The notes beneath the pieces were generated by a model that did not search any database, was not told the DNA's origin, and saw only the letters and a list, made by a program, of their open reading frames with translations. This document shows positions 26,185-34,575 of a stretch of DNA of 64,000 nucleotides, piece after piece (the stretch's first letter is position 1; each line of letters starts with the position of its first letter). The stretch is from NCBI RefSeq assembly GCF_016865485.1, contig NZ_AP024452.1:62001-126000 (forward strand). The letters run 5' to 3'. A program made the translations under genes and the position numbers. This stretch comes from Luteitalea sp. TBR-22 (GTDB taxonomy: Bacteria; Acidobacteriota; Vicinamibacteria; Vicinamibacterales; Vicinamibacteraceae).

Positions 26185-26934
26185 CTACCTCCCGCCGCTG
26201 ACGTCGAGCAGCGCGCCGGTCACGTAGCTCGCTTCGTCGGACAGCAGCCACAGGATCGCGCTCGCGACCTCCTCGACGTGCCCGCCGCGCTGCATCGGGA
26301 TGAAGTGCTTCAGGCGCTCGATGCGGTTCGGCTCGCCGCCGCTGGCGTGAATCTCGGTGTGGATCGGGCCCGGGCGCACGCCGTTGACGCGGATGCCCTC
26401 GGTAGCCACCTCGCGGGCCAGGCCGACAGTCATCGAGTCGAGCGCGCCTTTCGAGGCCGCGTAGTCGATGTACTCGCGGGCGCCGCCGATCAAGCTGGCC
26501 ATCGATCCGACGTTGACGATGGCGCCGCCGGTGCCGCCGTGCAGGGTGGACATCCGCAACACGGCCTCTCGCGCGCACACGAAGGCGCCGATCACGTTGG
26601 TCGCGAGCACGCGCGTCCAGCGACGCACGTCCATCTGGTCGAGTCGCATCTGCGGCTCGAGGATGCCCGCGTTGTTGACGAGTGCGGTGAGCCGACCGAA
26701 CCGACGATCGACCTCCGCGAACACGCGCAGGACGTCGTCTTCGCGCGCCACGTCGGCCTGCAGGGCGATCGCCGTGCCGCCGGCCGCCTCGATCTCGGTG
26801 ACCAGCGCATCCGCGGTCGCCGAACGCTCGAGGTACGTGAATGCGACGCGGTAGCCACGCGCCGCGGCCAGCCTGGCCGTGGCCGCGCCGATGCCGCGAC
26901 TGCCGCCGGTGATGAGCAGGACGGGAGAAGACAT
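26185..26934 (-). CDS. short-chain dehydrogenase/reductase (SDR)
   Basis: 249 aa, cytoplasmic NAD(P)H-dependent oxidoreductase. The glycine motif TGGSRGIG lies near residue 8, NNAG near 87, and the catalytic pair in YIDYAASKGAL (YxxxK), followed by PGPIHTEIHASGG; it ends with the usual SYVTGALLDVSGGR. It looks like glucose-1-dehydrogenase/FabG-type members, but the substrate is not predictable. ATG 26934 is chosen; TACAGT lies 9 nt upstream on the minus strand, as in the leaderless-type promoters here. It is divergent from the AlkD-like gene, 63 bp away. Confidence 0.93.
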   Translation of the reverse strand: MSSPVLLITGGSRGIGAATARLAAARGYRVAFTYLERSATADALVTEIEAAGGTAIALQADVAREDDVLRVFAEVDRRFGRLTALVNNAGILEPQMRLDQMDVRRWTRVLATNVIGAFVCAREAVLRMSTLHGGTGGAIVNVGSMASLIGGAREYIDYAASKGALDSMTVGLAREVATEGIRVNGVRPGPIHTEIHASGGEPNRIERLKHFIPMQRGGHVEEVASAILWLLSDEASYVTGALLDVSGGR

Positions 26935-26943
26935 GACGGCAGC

Positions 26944-26988
26944 ACTGTACCGAATGCGGGCGGCCGGTGCGCCGTGGCGGCGTAGGAT
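26944..26988. promoter_or_regulatory. divergent -10 elements for the SDR and AlkD-like genes
   Basis: On the minus strand, TACAGT (26949-26944) ends 9 nt before the SDR ATG. On the plus strand, TAGGAT (26983-26988) ends 9 nt before the AlkD-like ATG. Both genes would have leaders of about two bases. Confidence 0.35.
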
Positions 26989-26997
26989 GCCAGTGCC

Positions 26998-27726
26998 ATG
27001 GCCGGATCCCGCCCGCCGAGTCCTCCCGCCCCGCCGCTCGGTGAGATCATGCGCGCCCTCGAGGCGCTGGCCACCCCGCGCGACCTCGCCAACCTGCCGC
27101 GGTTCGGCATCACGGCTTCGAATCCGCTCGGGGTGTCGATGGCCAACGTGCACAAGGTGGCGCGGCAGGTCGGGCGCGACCACGCGACGGCCGTCGCGCT
27201 CTGGGAGACCGGTGTCTACGAGGCGCGATTGCTGGCGGCCCAGGTGGACGACCCCGCGCGCGTCACGGTGTCGCAGATGAACCGGTGGTGCCGCGACTTC
27301 GACAACTGGGGCGTGTGCGACACGTTGTGCTTCACGCTCTTCGATCGCACACCGCACGCCTGGGGGCGGGTCGATCGGTGGGCCGGGGCTCGCCAGGAGT
27401 TCGTCCGCCGGGCCGCGTTCGCCTTGCTGGCCAGCCTGGCCCTGCACGACAAGGCGGCCCCGGACGCGCCGTTCCTCGACCGCCTGCCGCTCATCGTCGC
27501 GGCGGCCGACGACGATCGTCCCCTCGTGCGCAAGGGGGTGAGCTGGGCGCTGCGCGCGATTGGACGACGGAATGCGCGGCTCCACGCCGCGGCGCTCGCG
27601 GTGGCACGGCGACTGGCGGCCGATGCCGACGCCGGCAGCCGATGGGTCGGCAAGGATGCGGCCCGCGAGTTGACCGGCCCCATCGTCGCCCGCCTGTTGC
27701 AGCGGCGGGCGACGAAGAAGCGCTAG
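26998..27726 (+). CDS. DNA alkylation repair protein (AlkD-like, HEAT-repeat fold)
   Basis: 242 aa. AlkD-type glycosylases excise bulky or positively charged alkylated bases with a HEAT-like solenoid. Visible features are the repeated helices, the segment VDNW-like MNRWCRDFDNWGVCDTLCF (the conserved D-x-W-x2-CD region) and KGVSWALRAIGRRN near the C-terminus, where the active-site Trp/Arg usually lie. It is slightly longer than E. coli-independent AlkD proteins of about 225-240 aa. Its stop overlaps that of the convergent reductase gene by 4 bases. With the AlkA-like gene at 8122 it makes two alkylation-repair enzymes in the window. Confidence 0.88.
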   Translation: MAGSRPPSPPAPPLGEIMRALEALATPRDLANLPRFGITASNPLGVSMANVHKVARQVGRDHATAVALWETGVYEARLLAAQVDDPARVTVSQMNRWCRDFDNWGVCDTLCFTLFDRTPHAWGRVDRWAGARQEFVRRAAFALLASLALHDKAAPDAPFLDRLPLIVAAADDDRPLVRKGVSWALRAIGRRNARLHAAALAVARRLAADADAGSRWVGKDAARELTGPIVARLLQRRATKKR

Positions 27727-28283
27727 CCGGGCGTGTTGGCGGCCGGCACCACGTCGTAGGTCAGCAGCACCGTGCCGGTGCCCGAGTAGAGCTGAGAGGC
27801 GCGCAGCGCCAGTTTCATCCGATTGCCCCTGGGCATCAGCGGGATGCCCGAACCGAGAAGCACCGGGATCACGGCGATCTCGACGACATCGACGAGGTGC
27901 GCGTCGGCGAGTTGCCGGAAGAGCGCGCCGCCGCCGAACAGCCAGATGTCGCCGCCGGGCTCCCGCTTCAGTCGCGCGACGACCGCTGCGGGATCCTCGG
28001 CCGTCACGGTGACGTTCGGGTGTGCCGCCGGATCGAGCGTGCGCGAGAACACGATGGTCGGCTTGCCGTACACGCCGCCTTCCGAGACGCCGCCCTCGTG
28101 GCGGAGCATCACGTCGTAGGTGAGGCGACCCATGACCAGGGTGTCGAAGCGGGCGACCAGGGCGGTGAAGTCGATGTCGGGATCCATCGGGATCCAGTCG
28201 TAGCCGCCGTCCTCGGTGGCGATGAATCCGTCGAGGCTCGAGGCGACCTGGTAGACGACGCGTCGCAGGGGAGTCGTGGACAT
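27723..28283 (-). CDS. dihydrofolate reductase-family protein (RibD C-terminal fold)
   Basis: 186 aa. NADPH-binding RibD_C/DHFR-like fold: the start RRVVYQVASSLDGFIATEDGGYDW and the later RLTYDVM and GGDIWLFGGGALFRQL motifs are typical of the YyaP/YwjB-like group. It is not a true folate reductase by sequence; the physiological substrate of the group is unknown. A paralogue sits at 62200. TAGACT (28297-28292, minus strand) ends 8 nt before the ATG. Confidence 0.87.
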   Translation of the reverse strand: MSTTPLRRVVYQVASSLDGFIATEDGGYDWIPMDPDIDFTALVARFDTLVMGRLTYDVMLRHEGGVSEGGVYGKPTIVFSRTLDPAAHPNVTVTAEDPAAVVARLKREPGGDIWLFGGGALFRQLADAHLVDVVEIAVIPVLLGSGIPLMPRGNRMKLALRASQLYSGTGTVLLTYDVVPAANTPG

Positions 28284-28366
28284 GCGAGGAGAGTCTACGG
28301 TGGCGCGAGTCGCCCGGTTCGCTCTGCCGTATCTCCGCCATGGCGCTCATTTCCGGCATTCCTGAG

Positions 28367-28372
28367 TACCAT
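28367..28372 (+). promoter_or_regulatory. -10 element of a probable leaderless promoter
   Basis: TACCAT followed by five C residues and ATG 28378. Confidence 0.35.
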
Positions 28373-28377
28373 CCCCC

Positions 28378-29439
28378 ATGCTCGTCCGTACCCTGATCGT
28401 CCTGTTCCTGCTGGTGCGCGTCGCATCGGCCCAGGCCCCGGTGTTCACCGAGGGCGATTTCGTCATCCGCGACTTCCGGTTCGACTCCGGCGAGGTGCTC
28501 CCGGAGCTCCGGCTGCACTACCGCACCGTGGGCACGCCGCAGCGCGATGCGGCCGGCAAGGTGCGCAACGCGGTCATCGTGATGCACGGCACCGGCGGCA
28601 CCGGGGCGCAGTTCGTCGGGCCGACGTTCGCCGGTGAGCTGTTCGGGCCGGGCCAGCCGCTCGACGCGGCGAAGTTCTACGTGGTCATGCCCGACGCGAT
28701 CGGGCACGGCAAGTCGAGCAAGCCGAGCGACGGCCGGCGCGCGAAGTTCCCACGCTATGGCTACGGCGACATGGTGCGGGCGCAGTACCGGCTGATGACC
28801 GAGGGGCTCGGCGCGGGCCGGCTGCGGCTCGTGATGGGCACGTCGATGGGCGGCATGCACACGTGGCTCTGGGGGCAGCGGTATCCGGACGCGATGGACG
28901 CGCTGATGCCGCTGGCGAGCCTGCCCGACCAGGTCTCGGCGCGCAACCGGGCGTGGCGGCGCGTCGCCATCGACGCCATCCGCACCGATCCGGAGTGGAA
29001 GGGCGGGGACTACGCGGCGCAGCCCCGCGGGCTCCGCACCGTCGCTCAGATGCTCTGGCTGATGAGCAGCAACCCGGTGATCCGGTTGAAGCAGGCGCCG
29101 ACGCTGGCCGACGCCGACCGGGTGCTCGACGAGTACGTGGTCGCATACGTGAAGGCCAACGACGCCAACGACGTGCTGTACGCGATCGAGGCGTCGCGCG
29201 ACTACGACCCGAAGCCGGGGCTCGACAGGATCGTGGCGCCGCTGGTGGCGATCAACTCGGCCGACGACATCATCAACCCGCCGGAGCTCGGCGTCCTCGA
29301 GCGCGAAATCGGTCGGGTCAAGGGCGGCAAGGCGGTCGTGCTGCCCCTGAGCGAGAAGACGGCGGGGCATGGCACCCACACGCTGGCGGCGGTGTGGAAG
29401 GAGCACCTGGTGGCGCTGCTGGCCGCGACGGCGCGGTGA
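28378..29439 (+). CDS. secreted alpha/beta hydrolase related to homoserine O-acetyltransferase
   Basis: 353 aa with a signal peptide (LIVLFLLVRVASAQAP). The fold and motifs follow the MetX group: HYRTVGTPQRD, VMHGTGGTGAQF, a nucleophile elbow GTSMGGMHTW with Ser, then a helical lid and the catalytic His in TAGHGTHT. Export and the altered surroundings (no GGSMGGMQALEW) argue against methionine biosynthesis; it is more likely a secreted esterase or acyltransferase. There are no pathway neighbours. Confidence 0.83.
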   Translation: MLVRTLIVLFLLVRVASAQAPVFTEGDFVIRDFRFDSGEVLPELRLHYRTVGTPQRDAAGKVRNAVIVMHGTGGTGAQFVGPTFAGELFGPGQPLDAAKFYVVMPDAIGHGKSSKPSDGRRAKFPRYGYGDMVRAQYRLMTEGLGAGRLRLVMGTSMGGMHTWLWGQRYPDAMDALMPLASLPDQVSARNRAWRRVAIDAIRTDPEWKGGDYAAQPRGLRTVAQMLWLMSSNPVIRLKQAPTLADADRVLDEYVVAYVKANDANDVLYAIEASRDYDPKPGLDRIVAPLVAINSADDIINPPELGVLEREIGRVKGGKAVVLPLSEKTAGHGTHTLAAVWKEHLVALLAATAR

Positions 29440-29469
29440 GGGGGGGCGGGGGCAGGCCGGGGCGGGGGG

Positions 29470-29499
29470 TTGCCGGATCCGGCCGGTTCTGGCTACACT
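29470..29499 (+). promoter_or_regulatory. promoter of tRNA-Gln
   Basis: TTGCCG at 29470-29475 and TACACT at 29494-29499 are separated by 18 bp. The tRNA 5' end is 33 bp downstream of the -10 element. Confidence 0.6.
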
Positions 29500-29531
29500 A
29501 CGGGTTCCTCCTGGGCGTTCGCGCCCTGTGC

Positions 29532-29605
29532 TGGGAGGTCGTTCAACGGTAGGACACCGCGCTCTGGACGCGGTTATCGGGGTTCGAATCCCTGCCTCCC
29601 AGCCA
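29532..29605 (+). tRNA. tRNA-Gln (anticodon CUG)
   Basis: Acceptor TGGGAGG/CCTCCCA, anticodon stem CCGCG/CGCGG with loop CTCTGGA (anticodon CTG), T arm with GGTTCGAATCC, discriminator G and encoded CCA. A glutamine tRNA typically has the weak first pair seen here. Confidence 0.94.
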
Positions 29606-29953
29606 AACTTCCTCGCTTCGCTCGTCGTTTGGCTGGTCGGCATGCCTTCAGGCGTGGCCGCACTCGCGTACCGCTCGTCCGGCCACGCTCGAATCCCTGC
29701 CCTGAGACTACGGCCAGCCGTGCCGCCGGCTCAGCCGTCGTGTTGACCTTGTGCGCCGCTGTCGCGACCTGACCCTGGCGCCTCCGTCGACGTGCCCTTG
29801 TACGTCGCCGTCGACACCTGACCTGGGCCGTAGCCGTCGACCTTCAGGTCGACGGTCGGTGATACCCCCCGGACGCTCTCTCCTCGCTCGTAGCAGCAGG
29901 ACCTGTCCCGTGGAGGACATCGCTCCTAGCTGCGACGGTACAGTGGGTCCTGC
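29606..29953. other. gene-free stretch after tRNA-Gln
   Basis: 348 bp with no supported gene. It begins with an inverted repeat, AGCCAAAC...GTTTGGCT, overlapping the tRNA CCA. A second, CGTGGCCG...CGGCCACG, lies near 29653-29692. It is followed at about 29689-29701 by TCGAATCCCTGCC, a 13-nt copy of the tRNA T-arm. The REP element at 29828-29857 occupies the centre. TACAGT near 29940 lies 9 nt before the next ATG and may be its -10 element. Confidence 0.6.
29828..29857. repeat. REP family 1 element
   Basis: GTAG, then CCGTCGACCT, loop TC and AGGTCGACGG: a perfect 10-bp stem, the clearest copy in the window. Degenerate halves (CGTCGACGTG, CCGTCGACAC) precede it. Confidence 0.8.
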
Positions 29954-30595
29954 ATGGCCAGACTCACCCTCGTGACTCCGCCGTCCAGGCCCGGCGCCCG
30001 GCGCTCGCCTTCGTCGATGCATCAGTTCCTGGCCGTCGTGGCGGAGAGCGACCCGCTGATCTGGCGGCGCATCCAGGTAGCGCACGCCGCCTCGTGGTGG
30101 GACCTCCACGTGGCGTTGCAGGACGCGTTCGCGTGGGAGGACAGGCACCTGCACGAGTTCCATCTCGGGGGCGGCAGGCGTGGCGAGCGTCTGCGCGTCG
30201 GGTTGCCATTCGAGGACGATGCCATCATCCCTGGATGGGAACGGCTTCTCACGCCCGACATCGAGGCCGGCCTGCAGACATGCCTGTACCTGTACGACTT
30301 CGGCGACGACTGGCGCGTGTCGCTCACGTACGAACAACGCGTCGCTCCCGACGCGTCCTTTCGATGGTCGCGGTGTGTCGCCGGCGCGTGCGCGGCGCCC
30401 CTCGAGGACTCCGGCGGCATCCATGGGTACTACGACACGTTGGCCGCGGCGAAGGACCAGCGCCATCCGCTGCACCGAGACGTCAAGGACTGGGTGCCGA
30501 AGGGGTTCGACCCGACACACTTCGACCCGCGCGAGGTCGTCGTCAGCGATCCCAGGCGGCGCCTGAAGGCACTGCTGGCGGGCATGAAGCGCTGA
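29954..30595 (+). CDS. plasmid pRiA4b ORF-3-like family protein
   Basis: 213 aa. It carries the conserved core of the family: FLAVVAESDPLIWRRIQV, the WDLHVALQDAFAWEDRHLHEFHLG segment, YLYDFGDDWRVSLTYEQ, and the cysteine/glycine part CVAGACAAPLEDSGGIHGYYDTL. The family is widespread on plasmids and chromosomes and its function is unknown; the DFGDxW segment resembles a binding fold seen with nucleic-acid proteins. The start ATG 29954 adds about 20 residues before the core; Met at residue 22 is an alternative. Confidence 0.85.
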   Translation: MARLTLVTPPSRPGARRSPSSMHQFLAVVAESDPLIWRRIQVAHAASWWDLHVALQDAFAWEDRHLHEFHLGGGRRGERLRVGLPFEDDAIIPGWERLLTPDIEAGLQTCLYLYDFGDDWRVSLTYEQRVAPDASFRWSRCVAGACAAPLEDSGGIHGYYDTLAAAKDQRHPLHRDVKDWVPKGFDPTHFDPREVVVSDPRRRLKALLAGMKR

Positions 30596-30755
30596 GGGAC
30601 CGCCCCCTCGAGTATCCCGGCGCCGACGTGCCGTCCCCGAACGTCCCGACCCTCCCGCCGGCCCCTACAAACGCCTGGTCACACCGACCGCGCGTTGGCG
30701 CCGGTCGGGGCCCCACGTCGGTCGGCGCCTTCATCATTCCTTAGCAACCGCGCCC

Positions 30756-30761
30756 TAGACT
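30756..30761 (+). promoter_or_regulatory. -10 element of a probable leaderless promoter
   Basis: TAGACT ends 7 nt before ATG 30769. An imperfect inverted repeat (GGCGCCG...CGGCGCC, about 30694-30728) lies just upstream and may terminate the preceding gene. Confidence 0.4.
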
Positions 30762-30768
30762 GGCGCGC

Positions 30769-32151
30769 ATGCTGAACCGACTCGCGAAGCTCCTGGCGTT
30801 CCTCGTCATGGTCGGCGCCCTCGGCCACACCGCCCTGGCGCGCCAGGGCGGGCCCCGCCCCGAGGTCCGCGCGCACATCGACGCCTTCGTGTCAGCGTTG
30901 AACGGCACCGCCGATCAATGGGAACGCATGGCGACGGCACACTTCGCCCCCTCGCTGCTCGAGGCGCGTCCGGCGCAAGAGCGCCGGGCGATGCACGACC
31001 GACTGCGTGCGGACTTCGGCACGATCTCGGTGGGCGCGGTGACGCGCGACGGCCCGGACGCGCCATTGCGGCTTGCGGTCACAGGGAGCAAGGGGCAGAA
31101 GGGCGTGATCGAGCTGACGCTGGAGTCGGCCGCACCCTTCCGAATCGCCGGCATCGGCATCGACGTCGGCCGGGCCGCTGATCGCGGCGGAGACCTTCCT
31201 CCGGTCCCCATCAACGGCAAGATGACCAACGGGGAGCTCGCGCGCGCGCTCGATGCGTACCTGGCGAGGCTCACCGCCGCCGACGTGTTCTCGGGTGTCG
31301 CGCTCGTCGCCAGGAGCGGCGAGCCCGTGTTCCACCGCGCCTACGGCCTCGCCGACCGGTCCAACGCGATTCCGAACACGACGCGCACACGCTTCAACCT
31401 GGGGTCGATCAACAAGATCTTCACGCAGACGGCGATCGAGCAGCTGATCGCCCAGGGCAGGATCACACGTGGCACGACGCTCGGGTCGGTGCTCCAGGAT
31501 CATCCGCAGGAGGTCACCCGGGCCGCGACCATCGATCAGCTGCTCGAGCACACAGCGGGAGTGCCCGACTTCTTCGGGGAAGAGTTCGGCAACACGCCCA
31601 AGGCGCGCTTCCGCAGCAATGCCGACTACTACCAGTTCGTCGCGTCCAGGCCGCCGCTCTTCGCGCCAGGCGCGCGCAACCAGTACTGCAACGGCTGCTA
31701 CATCACGCTCGGACAGGTCATCGCGAAGGTGTCCGGCCGGAGCTACGAGGACTACGTCACGGAGCACATCTTCCGCGTCGCGGGCATGACGGGTGCCGGG
31801 ATGCTGCAGTCGGACGCCATCGTTCCCGACGTCGCGCAGGGCTACACGCGCCGCGATGGGCCCTTGCGGAGCAACGTGTTCATGCGTGGCGCCTCGGGCA
31901 GCGCGGCCGGTGGCGGCTACGCAACTGCCGCGGACCTGCTCGCGTTCGACACGGCCATGAAGGCCGGTAAGCTCCTCGATCCGGCGCGGGTCGCCACCTT
32001 CTATGCCGGCCGGGGCATCGCCGGCGGCGCACCGGGCACCAATGCCGTGATGGAGTCGGGTCCCATCTGGACGGTCATCGTCCTCACCAACCTCGACCCC
32101 GATGCGGGAGAATCGATCGGGGTGGCCATTTCGGCCGCGCTGCGACACTGA
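30769..32151 (+). CDS. secreted serine hydrolase of the beta-lactamase/class C PBP fold
   Basis: 460 aa with a signal peptide (FLVMVGALGHTALARQ). An N-terminal region of about 120 residues (DUF-like, with YxxR and RAD segments) precedes a beta-lactamase domain from about 155: DVFSGVALVARSG, the nucleophile in LGSINKIFTQ (S-x-x-K), Tyr in YCNGCY (Y-x-N), and a later glycine-rich GSAAGGGYATAADL. Such proteins are esterases, D-aminopeptidases or peptidoglycan hydrolases more often than true beta-lactamases. The next gene, a response regulator, starts 1 nt after the stop, so the three genes form an operon. Confidence 0.88.
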   Translation: MLNRLAKLLAFLVMVGALGHTALARQGGPRPEVRAHIDAFVSALNGTADQWERMATAHFAPSLLEARPAQERRAMHDRLRADFGTISVGAVTRDGPDAPLRLAVTGSKGQKGVIELTLESAAPFRIAGIGIDVGRAADRGGDLPPVPINGKMTNGELARALDAYLARLTAADVFSGVALVARSGEPVFHRAYGLADRSNAIPNTTRTRFNLGSINKIFTQTAIEQLIAQGRITRGTTLGSVLQDHPQEVTRAATIDQLLEHTAGVPDFFGEEFGNTPKARFRSNADYYQFVASRPPLFAPGARNQYCNGCYITLGQVIAKVSGRSYEDYVTEHIFRVAGMTGAGMLQSDAIVPDVAQGYTRRDGPLRSNVFMRGASGSAAGGGYATAADLLAFDTAMKAGKLLDPARVATFYAGRGIAGGAPGTNAVMESGPIWTVIVLTNLDPDAGESIGVAISAALRH

Positions 32152-32152
32152 C

Positions 32153-32830
32153 GTGATTCTGCTGGTCGAGGACGATCGGATCGTCTCGGACACGCTCGCG
32201 CACTACCTGACGCAGGCCGGATTCGCGGTGGAGTGCACCGCCGACGGCCGTCACGGGCTGGCGCGCGCCCTGACGCCCGACGTGCGGCTCGTCATCCTCG
32301 ACCTCATGTTGCCGGGCATGAACGGCCGCGAGATCTGCCGCGAGATTCGCGCGCTGTCACGCGTCCCGATCATGATGCTGACCGCCCGCACGTCCGAGGA
32401 CGATCGGGTGACCGGCCTCGAACTGGGTGCCGACGACTACGTCGCCAAGCCGTTCAGCCCGCGCGAGGTCGTCGCGCGCGTGCAGGCGCTGCTCCGTCGC
32501 GCCGGCGAAGGGGCGACTGCCGCGGCCGAGCCGCTGCGCCTCGGCCCGATCGCCATCGACACCTGGGCTCGCCAGGTGCGCGTCAGCGGGCAGGCCGTGC
32601 CGCTCACGCCGACCGAGTTCCGCCTCGTGTCGGCCCTGGCCTCGTCTCCGGGCCGCGTCTTCACGCGCGACGAACTCGTCGGGCGCGTGCTCGGCGCAGA
32701 CTTCGAGGGCACCGATCGCACCGTGGACGTGCACGTCACCAACGTGCGCCGCAAGCTGCCGGCCGGATGCGTCCTCATCGTCACGGTTCACGGCATCGGC
32801 TATCGCCTCGCGTCGACCGACGATGCCTGA
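32153..32830 (+). CDS. OmpR/PhoB-type response regulator
   Basis: 225 aa from GTG 32153 (MILLVEDDRIVSDTL). The receiver has the acidic pair EDD, phosphoacceptor Asp in LVILDLMLPGMNG, Thr in MLTARTSEDD and Lys in VAKPFSPRE. The C-terminal winged helix has TPTEFRLVSALASSPGRVFTRDEL and DRTVDVHVTNVRRKL. It starts 1 nt after the serine hydrolase and overlaps the kinase start by 8 nt. It probably controls envelope genes together with its partner kinase. Confidence 0.94.
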   Translation: MILLVEDDRIVSDTLAHYLTQAGFAVECTADGRHGLARALTPDVRLVILDLMLPGMNGREICREIRALSRVPIMMLTARTSEDDRVTGLELGADDYVAKPFSPREVVARVQALLRRAGEGATAAAEPLRLGPIAIDTWARQVRVSGQAVPLTPTEFRLVSALASSPGRVFTRDELVGRVLGADFEGTDRTVDVHVTNVRRKLPAGCVLIVTVHGIGYRLASTDDA

Positions 32831-34313
32831 GGGCCTGCGTGTGCTGCGGCCGGTCTCGAGCCTCCAGGCCCGCCTGATGCTGGCAACCTGCGTCCTTGCC
32901 GTCGCGGCGGTGATCGCCGTCGCGTTCGCCGCCCGCCTTGGCACGCGCCGCGAGTTCGTGAAGTTGCGCAAGGACCTCGCCTTGTCGGCGGCACGCGTCC
33001 CCTCCACCGATCCCGCGGCGCCCGCCGCCATCCTGGAGGGCACCTGTTGCGGTGCCGAGCGTCTCGCGACCGCGGCGACGCTGCTCCAGCCCCGCGAAGT
33101 GCTCGTCGTCTTCGACCCGGAAGGGCGACAGGTCGCGATCACCGCTGGCACGGTTGCCGCTGCCATGCGTGAGCTCCAGGTGACCGTCACCGGCGACGTG
33201 CTCACGCTGAGTGCGCTCAGCGAAAAGGGCGCCGCGCTCGAGCACCTCGTGCTTCAGTACCGCCGACCGCCGACATCGGTGACGCTCGCCGACGGTCGAC
33301 GCGCGCGCCTGTACGTGCTTCCCGTGCCGACGCCAGAACCGTCGAGCGCGGAGGTCTTCCTCCAGTCCGTTGATCGCCGGCTGGTGCTGGCCACGGCGCT
33401 CATCGGGATCCTGGCGGTCGCCACGACCTGGCTGGTCACGCGGCGCGCCTTGCGGCCGGTGCGAGCGTTGCAGGAGGCGGCCCGCGCAATCGCCCGCGGG
33501 GACTTCACGGCGCGCGTCTCGACCGCCGGTCCCGACGAGTTGGCCGAACTCGCTCGCGGCTTCAACACCATGGCCGGCGAGCTGCAGCGGCAGAAGGCGC
33601 TGCGGGAACGCCTGGTACACGACGTGGTCCACGAGCTTCGGACGCCGTTGACCGGCCTGCGCTGCCGGATCGAGTCGATGGTCGATGGCATGGCGCCGGA
33701 CCCGCGGCTGGCGCTGGAGGGCGCGAGCGAAGACGTGAGCCACCTGACTCGGCTGGTGGGCGACCTGCACGAGATCTCGTTGGCCGAAGCGAACGAGCTT
33801 CGGCTGGACGTCGGCCAGGTCGACGTTGGCCCCTTGCTCGCCTCCGCCGTGCGCGGCACGGCGCTCGACGGCGATCCGCGCCTGCAAACGGAAGGCGGCG
33901 ACGGTCTCGTGGTGCGCGCTGACCCCGTACGCGCCCGGCAGGTGGTGATGAACCTCCTGACCAACGCCTCGCGTCACACGCCGGCCGGCGGCTCGATGGT
34001 CCTCAGCGCCACAGGGCAGGACCGAGAGGTCCACATCGAGGTGCGTAATACCGGCAGCACCCTCACCGACGATCAGCTCGCGCACGTGTTCGATCGCTTC
34101 TACCGCGTCGATCCATCGCGACAGCGCTCCACCGGCGGCACCGGGCTGGGCCTGGCCATCGTCAGGACGCTCGTCAACGCGCAGGGCGGGCGCGTGTGGG
34201 CCAGCGCCACGGCAGACAGCGTGACCGTCGGCTTCGCGTTACCGATGGGGTCGGATTCCGCTGCCAGCGGCGACCGACCGTCGCCATCCGCTGGCGACGA
34301 CGTCGAGGATTGA
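32823..34313 (+). CDS. transmembrane sensor histidine kinase (HAMP/HisKA/HATPase)
   Basis: 496 aa from ATG 32823, inside the regulator's last codons. The first membrane helix (LMLATCVLAVAAVIAVAFAA) is followed by about 140 periplasmic residues, the second helix (LVLATALIGILAVATTWLVT), then HAMP (RPVRALQEAARAIARGDFTARV). The phosphoacceptor is in HDVVHELRTPLTGL; the ATPase has NLLTNASRHTP, VFDRFYRVD and GTGLGLAIV. Coupling to a secreted serine hydrolase suggests sensing of cell-wall state or beta-lactam-like compounds, by analogy only. Confidence 0.94.
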   Translation: MPEGLRVLRPVSSLQARLMLATCVLAVAAVIAVAFAARLGTRREFVKLRKDLALSAARVPSTDPAAPAAILEGTCCGAERLATAATLLQPREVLVVFDPEGRQVAITAGTVAAAMRELQVTVTGDVLTLSALSEKGAALEHLVLQYRRPPTSVTLADGRRARLYVLPVPTPEPSSAEVFLQSVDRRLVLATALIGILAVATTWLVTRRALRPVRALQEAARAIARGDFTARVSTAGPDELAELARGFNTMAGELQRQKALRERLVHDVVHELRTPLTGLRCRIESMVDGMAPDPRLALEGASEDVSHLTRLVGDLHEISLAEANELRLDVGQVDVGPLLASAVRGTALDGDPRLQTEGGDGLVVRADPVRARQVVMNLLTNASRHTPAGGSMVLSATGQDREVHIEVRNTGSTLTDDQLAHVFDRFYRVDPSRQRSTGGTGLGLAIVRTLVNAQGGRVWASATADSVTVGFALPMGSDSAASGDRPSPSAGDDVED

Positions 34314-34320
34314 TGACTCG

Positions 34321-34443
34321 AGAGGTTCCGACGCGGCGTCCTTCGATGCGGCGGGCCCCGAACTCGTCGGCCTCCAGGTCCAGGCCCAGCTCTACCTTGA
34401 GCCTGCGCGACGCGCCGTAGAACGCGATTTCGAACTGAATCTT
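34321..34443 (-). pseudogene. possible remnant of a coding sequence
   Basis: On the minus strand, just after an in-frame TGA (34446-34444), about 40 codons read KIQFEIAFYGASRRLKVELG followed by LDLEADEFGARRIEGRR. Codon third positions are almost all G or C, as in real genes here. There is no start codon. I do not recognise the family; it may be the truncated end of a lost gene. Confidence 0.3.
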
Positions 34444-34575
34444 TCAGCTGCCCATTCGCCATGTCCGGCACCGCGATTCACTGTCGCTGAGTCGGCCCCG
34501 TTCCCTCCCCGACGGTCGCCCTCTTGGGGCCGTCTCAAGTCCAGTACACTGCGCGTCTGGTCGAACGGGGAGCGT

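Noticed and set aside
26935-29643. Upstream extension of the SDR frame by about 900 codons
   Set aside because: It runs antisense through the AlkD-like, reductase and hydrolase genes; the SDR Rossmann motif starts right after ATG 26934.
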